Assembly: GCA_964360255.1 (NCBI GenBank)
Contig: CAYHVK010000026.1
Location: forward strand, 1 to 27,093
Direction: 5' to 3'
DNA length: 27,093 bases
Source: CAYHVK01 sp964360255
GTDB lineage: Bacteria > Bdellovibrionota > Bdellovibrionia > Bdellovibrionales > UBA1609
Made by a program: the position numbers and the translations under genes
In this document: in pieces, positions 23,449-27,093 of the stretch
Layout of the letters: the number at the start of each line of letters is the position of its first letter
How positions within the stretch are numbered: position 1 is the first letter of the stretch
The notes under the pieces: model-generated
Databases searched by the model: none
Seen by the model: the letters and a program-made list of their open reading frames with translations, nothing else
Told to the model about the DNA's origin: nothing

Positions 23449-25453
23449 AAAGCTGCTGAACACGCTCAACAAGAGCTTTTCTGTTCACCGGTTTAGTTAA
23501 ATGGTCCGTTGAACCTATAGCTAGGCACTTTTGACGATCTTCAACCATTCCGTGTGCGGTAAGAGCAATAATAGGCTTTGTAAAACCCTTTTGACGAAGC
23601 TGAGAAATCGCTCCGTAACCATCAAGCTCAGGCATCTGAATATCCATCAGTACAAGATTATGGTCACCCCCCATAGCCTTCTGCACCCCTTCAACACCGT
23701 TTGAAGCTAGGTCTACTATAGCTCCTTCCCGAGTGAGAAATCTTGAGACGAGAACTTGGTTATCAACAGAATCTTCGACGAGAAGAACTTTGACTCCGTT
23801 CAAAGCTGTAGATTGAGCTCCCTTTTTGACAGGGCTGATATATTCGACGGCTAATTTATCAACAAAGGTCGTCTCGTCGACTAAACCAGTCTCGATTTGA
23901 AGAATGAAATTGCAACCCTCTCCCTCTGCACTTGGTGCAACTTTAATATCTCCACCTAAAGCACGAGCAAATTTGCGCGAAAGCGCTAAGCCCAAGCCAG
24001 TACCACCGTGTTTTCGTGTCATCGAAGTATCGACCTGAGTGAATGGTTGAAATAGATTTTCAATTTGTTCTGCCGATAAACCTGGCCCCGTATCTTTAAC
24101 GCTAATAAACAGCTTTGAATGAACTGGTTTTTTCTCAAACCAAATTGAAACGTGAATTTCTCCGCCAGCGCTAAATTTAATACCGTTACTGATAAGATTA
24201 ATTAAAATTTGCTGCAAGCGAGTGGCATCAGTGAATATAAACGATGGAATTTTGCCAACGGTATCAAATTTTAATTTAATACCCTTTTCGCTAGCCGGTA
24301 GAGACATAAACGATTTCACGCTCATCAAAAGATCAACCACCGAAATTTTAGATCTTTCAACTTCCATTTTACCCGCTTCCACTTTTGATAAATCTAGAAT
24401 TTCATCGATGATCTTTGAGAGTTGCTCGCCATTTTTACGAATCGTTGTCAGCGCGCTACTTCTCTCTTCTTCACTCAGCTCTGAATCCATAAGTAGTTCT
24501 GAAAAACCAAGAATAACTCCGAGGGGTGTGCGAATCTCATGACTCATATTGGCCAAGAAACGACTTTTTGTCTCGCTGGCCGATTCGGCTATTTTTTTCG
24601 CGAGCAATAATTCTTGCTGGGCTATCTTTTGATCATGGATTTCAGTGGCCACTCCCAACCATGTCGAAAGCTGTGAATACCCGTTGAACTCAGGTACAAC
24701 TCGTAATAGATGCCAACGAAATTCTCCGCTAGTGCCTGAGCGTAAACGGCACTCACATTCAAAACCTCTATTGAGCTTTTTCGCTTCATTCCATTTATTA
24801 TCTATCAAAACTAAGTCTTTGGAATGAACAGCCGTGCGCCAATTTTCATCTAAACTCTCATTCAGAGATCTGCCGGTATAAGAAAGCCAGTATTGATTAA
24901 TATATTCAATACCGCCTGAAGATTGAGCGCGAAAAACAATTTGCGGGACTGCATCGGCCAAATTTTGATAACGCCGACGGCCTTCAAGTTCAAGTTGGTG
25001 GAGCGTATTGGCCTGCTCGCGTCGTTCAGATTCACGGAGGGCCTCAGCTTGTTCGCGAATCAGACGAGTTTTCTTATAAAGATCAACGAATACATTTACT
25101 TTCGACTTAAGCATATGGGGATCGAAAGGTTTTAAAACATAATCTACAGCCCCGACCGAATAGCCAGTTGAGATATAATGATCGGCCTTATTGTTCGCCG
25201 TCATAAAAATAATAGGAATATTACGTGAGCGTTCACGCTGCTTGATGATCGAAGCTGTTTCAAAGCCGTCCATCTCTGGCATCTGAACATCTAATAGAAT
25301 AACAGCGAAATCGTGAGACAAAATCTGAGCGAGTGCTTCTTGCCCAGAAGCAGCCTTAATAAGATTGATCTCGGGGTCTGCGAGTACAGCCTCGAGTGCA
25401 ATAAGACCTTCTGGCCGATCATCAACCAGAAGTACATTCACGAGTTGAGTCAT
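23432..25453 (-). CDS. Hybrid histidine kinase: REC-PAS-HisKA-HATPase-REC
   Basis: Cytosolic signalling kinase, 673 aa, no membrane segment. Domain order: an N-terminal receiver (1-120; D11, D12, phosphoacceptor D55, T85, K108), a charged helical linker (~125-160), a PAS domain (~160-280), HisKA with H305 in ANMSHEIRTP, HATPase (N423 in NLISNGIKF, DTGPGL at 454-459, GGTGLGLALS at 483-492) and a C-terminal receiver (550-670; D604, K654). All key residues are intact in both receivers. Its input may be phosphorylation of the first receiver as well as PAS ligand. The start codon overlaps the stop of the upstream kinase (ATGA, 4-bp overlap), so translation is coupled. A convergent Hpt gene overlaps its 3' end. 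Downstream output is not encoded here. Confidence 0.93.
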   Translation of the reverse strand: MTQLVNVLLVDDRPEGLIALEAVLADPEINLIKAASGQEALAQILSHDFAVILLDVQMPEMDGFETASIIKQRERSRNIPIIFMTANNKADHYISTGYSVGAVDYVLKPFDPHMLKSKVNVFVDLYKKTRLIREQAEALRESERREQANTLHQLELEGRRRYQNLADAVPQIVFRAQSSGGIEYINQYWLSYTGRSLNESLDENWRTAVHSKDLVLIDNKWNEAKKLNRGFECECRLRSGTSGEFRWHLLRVVPEFNGYSQLSTWLGVATEIHDQKIAQQELLLAKKIAESASETKSRFLANMSHEIRTPLGVILGFSELLMDSELSEEERSSALTTIRKNGEQLSKIIDEILDLSKVEAGKMEVERSKISVVDLLMSVKSFMSLPASEKGIKLKFDTVGKIPSFIFTDATRLQQILINLISNGIKFSAGGEIHVSIWFEKKPVHSKLFISVKDTGPGLSAEQIENLFQPFTQVDTSMTRKHGGTGLGLALSRKFARALGGDIKVAPSAEGEGCNFILQIETGLVDETTFVDKLAVEYISPVKKGAQSTALNGVKVLLVEDSVDNQVLVSRFLTREGAIVDLASNGVEGVQKAMGGDHNLVLMDIQMPELDGYGAISQLRQKGFTKPIIALTAHGMVEDRQKCLAIGSTDHLTKPVNRKALVERVQQLSSPHH

Positions 25454-27093
25454 GCTTCTGCTGGCACCTGTTCTTTCGGCTCGTCTTTTTTGTTAAGCCA
25501 AGCATACATCATGCCTAGCAAGTTCGATGCATCGACTGGTTTAGTAATATAATCAGAAGCCCCGGCCGAAATACAGTGCTCACGATCACCCTTCATGGCT
25601 TTCGCCGTTAACGAAATAATTGGGAGATCAGAGAACTGCGGCATTTGACGAATAGCTCGCATAGCTTCAAGACCATCCATCTCTGGCATCATTGTATCCA
25701 TTAACACAAGATCAATAGATGGATTTTCTTTCAGCTGTTTAATAGCTACTTTTCCGTTTTCAGCATGGCTCACTGACATGCCCTGACTTTCAAGAATTGT
25801 AGTGATGGCAAAAATATTTCTCATATCGTCATCGACGACGAGAATGTTTCGTCCACTGAAGTCTGCATTTTTAGGAAGTTCTGGAAAGATAACTTCTTCG
25901 CGCACTGAAGATGATTTTAACGTTTCTTGACCCTTATAGTTTTGCGGCAAGAAGAGCGTGAAAGTACTGCCTTCACCAGGATTACTTTCAACTTCGATAA
26001 TACCGCCTAACAAGCGAGCAATCTCACGGCTGATTGTGAGGCCAAGACCTGTTCCGCCGTATTTACGGCTGGTCGTACCGTCAGCTTGCTGGAAGGCATC
26101 GAAGATAATCTTCTGCTTCTCAGATGGAATACCAATACCGGTATCTTTCACTGAGAAGGCAATAACCTTCTTCGCTTGGCTGAGGGTTTCCATTGCGAAA
26201 TGACGACCTTTAGGCTGAGTGACCGTCAAAGTTACGCTGCCTTGTTCAGTGAACTTAAAGGCATTCGATAACAAGTTTTTGAGAATTTGCTGGAGACGAT
26301 TTTCATCGGTGAACATTTCTTTTGGAATATCAGTATCAGAAATGATTTTGAACTCAAGATTCTTATGATCTGCGATCGGCTTGAACGTCTGCTCAAGATA
26401 ATCTTTAACGTTAATAATATTAACGCCCTTAGGATCAACCGGCATTTTGCCAGCTTCAACTTTAGAAAGATCGAGAATTTCATTAATCAAACCTAACAAG
26501 TCCTGACCTGCAGAGTGAATTGTCTTAGCAAACTTCACTTGATCGCCCGACAAGTTACCGTCTCTGTTCTCTTCTAGAGTACGAGAGAGGATCAACAAGC
26601 TATTAAGCGGCGTTCGAAGTTCGTGTGACATGTTCGCCAAGAATTCTGACTTGTACTTCGAGATGAGCGAGAGCTGTTCGGCTTTTTCTTCGACCGAGCG
26701 AGATGCCAGCTCCACCTCTTGGTTTTTGACTTCGAGAAGTTCGGCTTTGTCTTCGAGCTCTTTGGCTTGCGCTTCGAGTTCGGCATTTGACTTCTTGAGC
26801 TCTTGAAGGAGTTCTTCTGTTCTCATTGAAGATGAAATCATGTTCAAGATAACACCGATCGAATCCATGAGCTGATCTAAGAAGTTCAAGTAGTTATGAG
26901 TAAACGGAGTGAATGATGCGAGTTCAATAACCGCTTTTAAATCACCCTCGAAAAGAACTGGTAAAACGATGATATTAGCTGGCGCCGCTTCACCCGCACT
27001 TGATGAAATACGAATATAATCGGCCGGTGGATTTGTAATGAGAATCGCTTTCTTCTCAAATGCGCACTGACCCACGAGACCTTCACGAAGTTT
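25450..27093 (-). CDS. Hybrid histidine kinase GAF-HisKA-HATPase-REC (N-terminus beyond window)
   Basis: The frame is open to the window edge, so the true start is outside; the in-frame GTG at 27075 is internal. The first visible residues (KLREGLVGQCAFEKKA..., then VLPVLFEGDLKAVIELAS) are the C-terminal half of a GAF domain. A long coiled coil (LLQELKKSNAELEAQAKELE..., visible residues about 95-145) leads to HisKA with H157 in ANMSHELRTP. HATPase follows (N-box NLLSNAFKF, DTGIGIP, GGTGLGLTIS), then a C-terminal receiver (D466 in LVLMDTMMPEMDG, K518). All phosphotransfer residues are present. HAMP or membrane parts, if any, lie outside. It comes first in an operon with the REC-PAS hybrid kinase (ATGA overlap at 25450-25453). 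Confidence 0.93.
   Translation of the reverse strand, partial: KLREGLVGQCAFEKKAILITNPPADYIRISSSAGEAAPANIIVLPVLFEGDLKAVIELASFTPFTHNYLNFLDQLMDSIGVILNMISSSMRTEELLQELKKSNAELEAQAKELEDKAELLEVKNQEVELASRSVEEKAEQLSLISKYKSEFLANMSHELRTPLNSLLILSRTLEENRDGNLSGDQVKFAKTIHSAGQDLLGLINEILDLSKVEAGKMPVDPKGVNIINVKDYLEQTFKPIADHKNLEFKIISDTDIPKEMFTDENRLQQILKNLLSNAFKFTEQGSVTLTVTQPKGRHFAMETLSQAKKVIAFSVKDTGIGIPSEKQKIIFDAFQQADGTTSRKYGGTGLGLTISREIARLLGGIIEVESNPGEGSTFTLFLPQNYKGQETLKSSSVREEVIFPELPKNADFSGRNILVVDDDMRNIFAITTILESQGMSVSHAENGKVAIKQLKENPSIDLVLMDTMMPEMDGLEAMRAIRQMPQFSDLPIISLTAKAMKGDREHCISAGASDYITKPVDASNLLGMMYAWLNKKDEPKEQVPAEA

Noticed and set aside
27073..27075. GTG as the start of the GAF hybrid kinase
   Set aside because: The codons before it (KLREGL) continue the GAF domain to the window edge, so it is an internal valine.

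Overview
The window reads as ordinary chromosome of a Gram-negative bacterium. The best guess, from gene content rather than any database match, is a member of Bdellovibrionales or a close relative. Supporting signs are a heptose kinase for LPS, many exported or lipid-anchored proteins (one with an FQNC-type lipobox), several peptidoglycan- or protein-degrading exported enzymes, an Rsm22-type methyltransferase and hybrid histidine kinases. No rRNA, tRNA, CRISPR array, insertion sequence or prophage is visible. Base composition looks moderately AT-rich and even, but I did not compute it.

Left part (1-9469): the 5' part of rlmN on the minus strand, cut by the window edge; a von Willebrand A lipoprotein; and the heptose-7-phosphate kinase rfaE1. 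Divergent from these is a tight four-gene plus-strand run: glutamate dehydrogenase, dihydroorotate dehydrogenase (TTG start inside the preceding gene), a MutT-type Nudix hydrolase and a GT4 glycosyltransferase. An HU/IHF gene with its own promoter-like sequence follows. Then come a minus-strand M23-type exported peptidase and an EpmA-like EF-P lysyl ligase with an unusual N-terminal extension.

Middle part (9470-16660): a coiled-coil protein with a basic tail lies 11 bp before gcvP (fused-chain P-protein), which ends at a hairpin terminator. Next is an exported lysozyme-like (SLT-type) protein whose Shine-Dalgarno is one arm of a 10-bp inverted repeat, then a strong intrinsic terminator. Two tandem paralogous lipoproteins follow, each with a complete metzincin zinc-protease site. 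A perfect 26-bp palindrome separates them from the convergent next block.

Right part (16672-27093): a minus-strand operon of a YhcC-family radical SAM protein, mtnA and mtnP (methionine salvage). Then mnmD-like tRNA methyltransferase, a GT4 glycosyltransferase, Rsm22 methyltransferase with four candidate Fe-S cysteines, and a small exported DUF6491-like protein, packed with very short divergent gaps and overlapping convergent ends. A 333-bp intergenic region holds a strong minus-strand terminator and a possible ~100-nt RNA gene. Finally a phosphorelay set: an Hpt protein facing tail-to-tail two translationally coupled hybrid histidine kinases, the second cut by the window edge.

No obviously new multi-gene defence or mobile system is present. 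The points most worth a second look are the SD-sequestering leader of the SLT gene, the tandem metzincin lipoproteins, the candidate small RNA, and the convergent kinase/Hpt arrangement.
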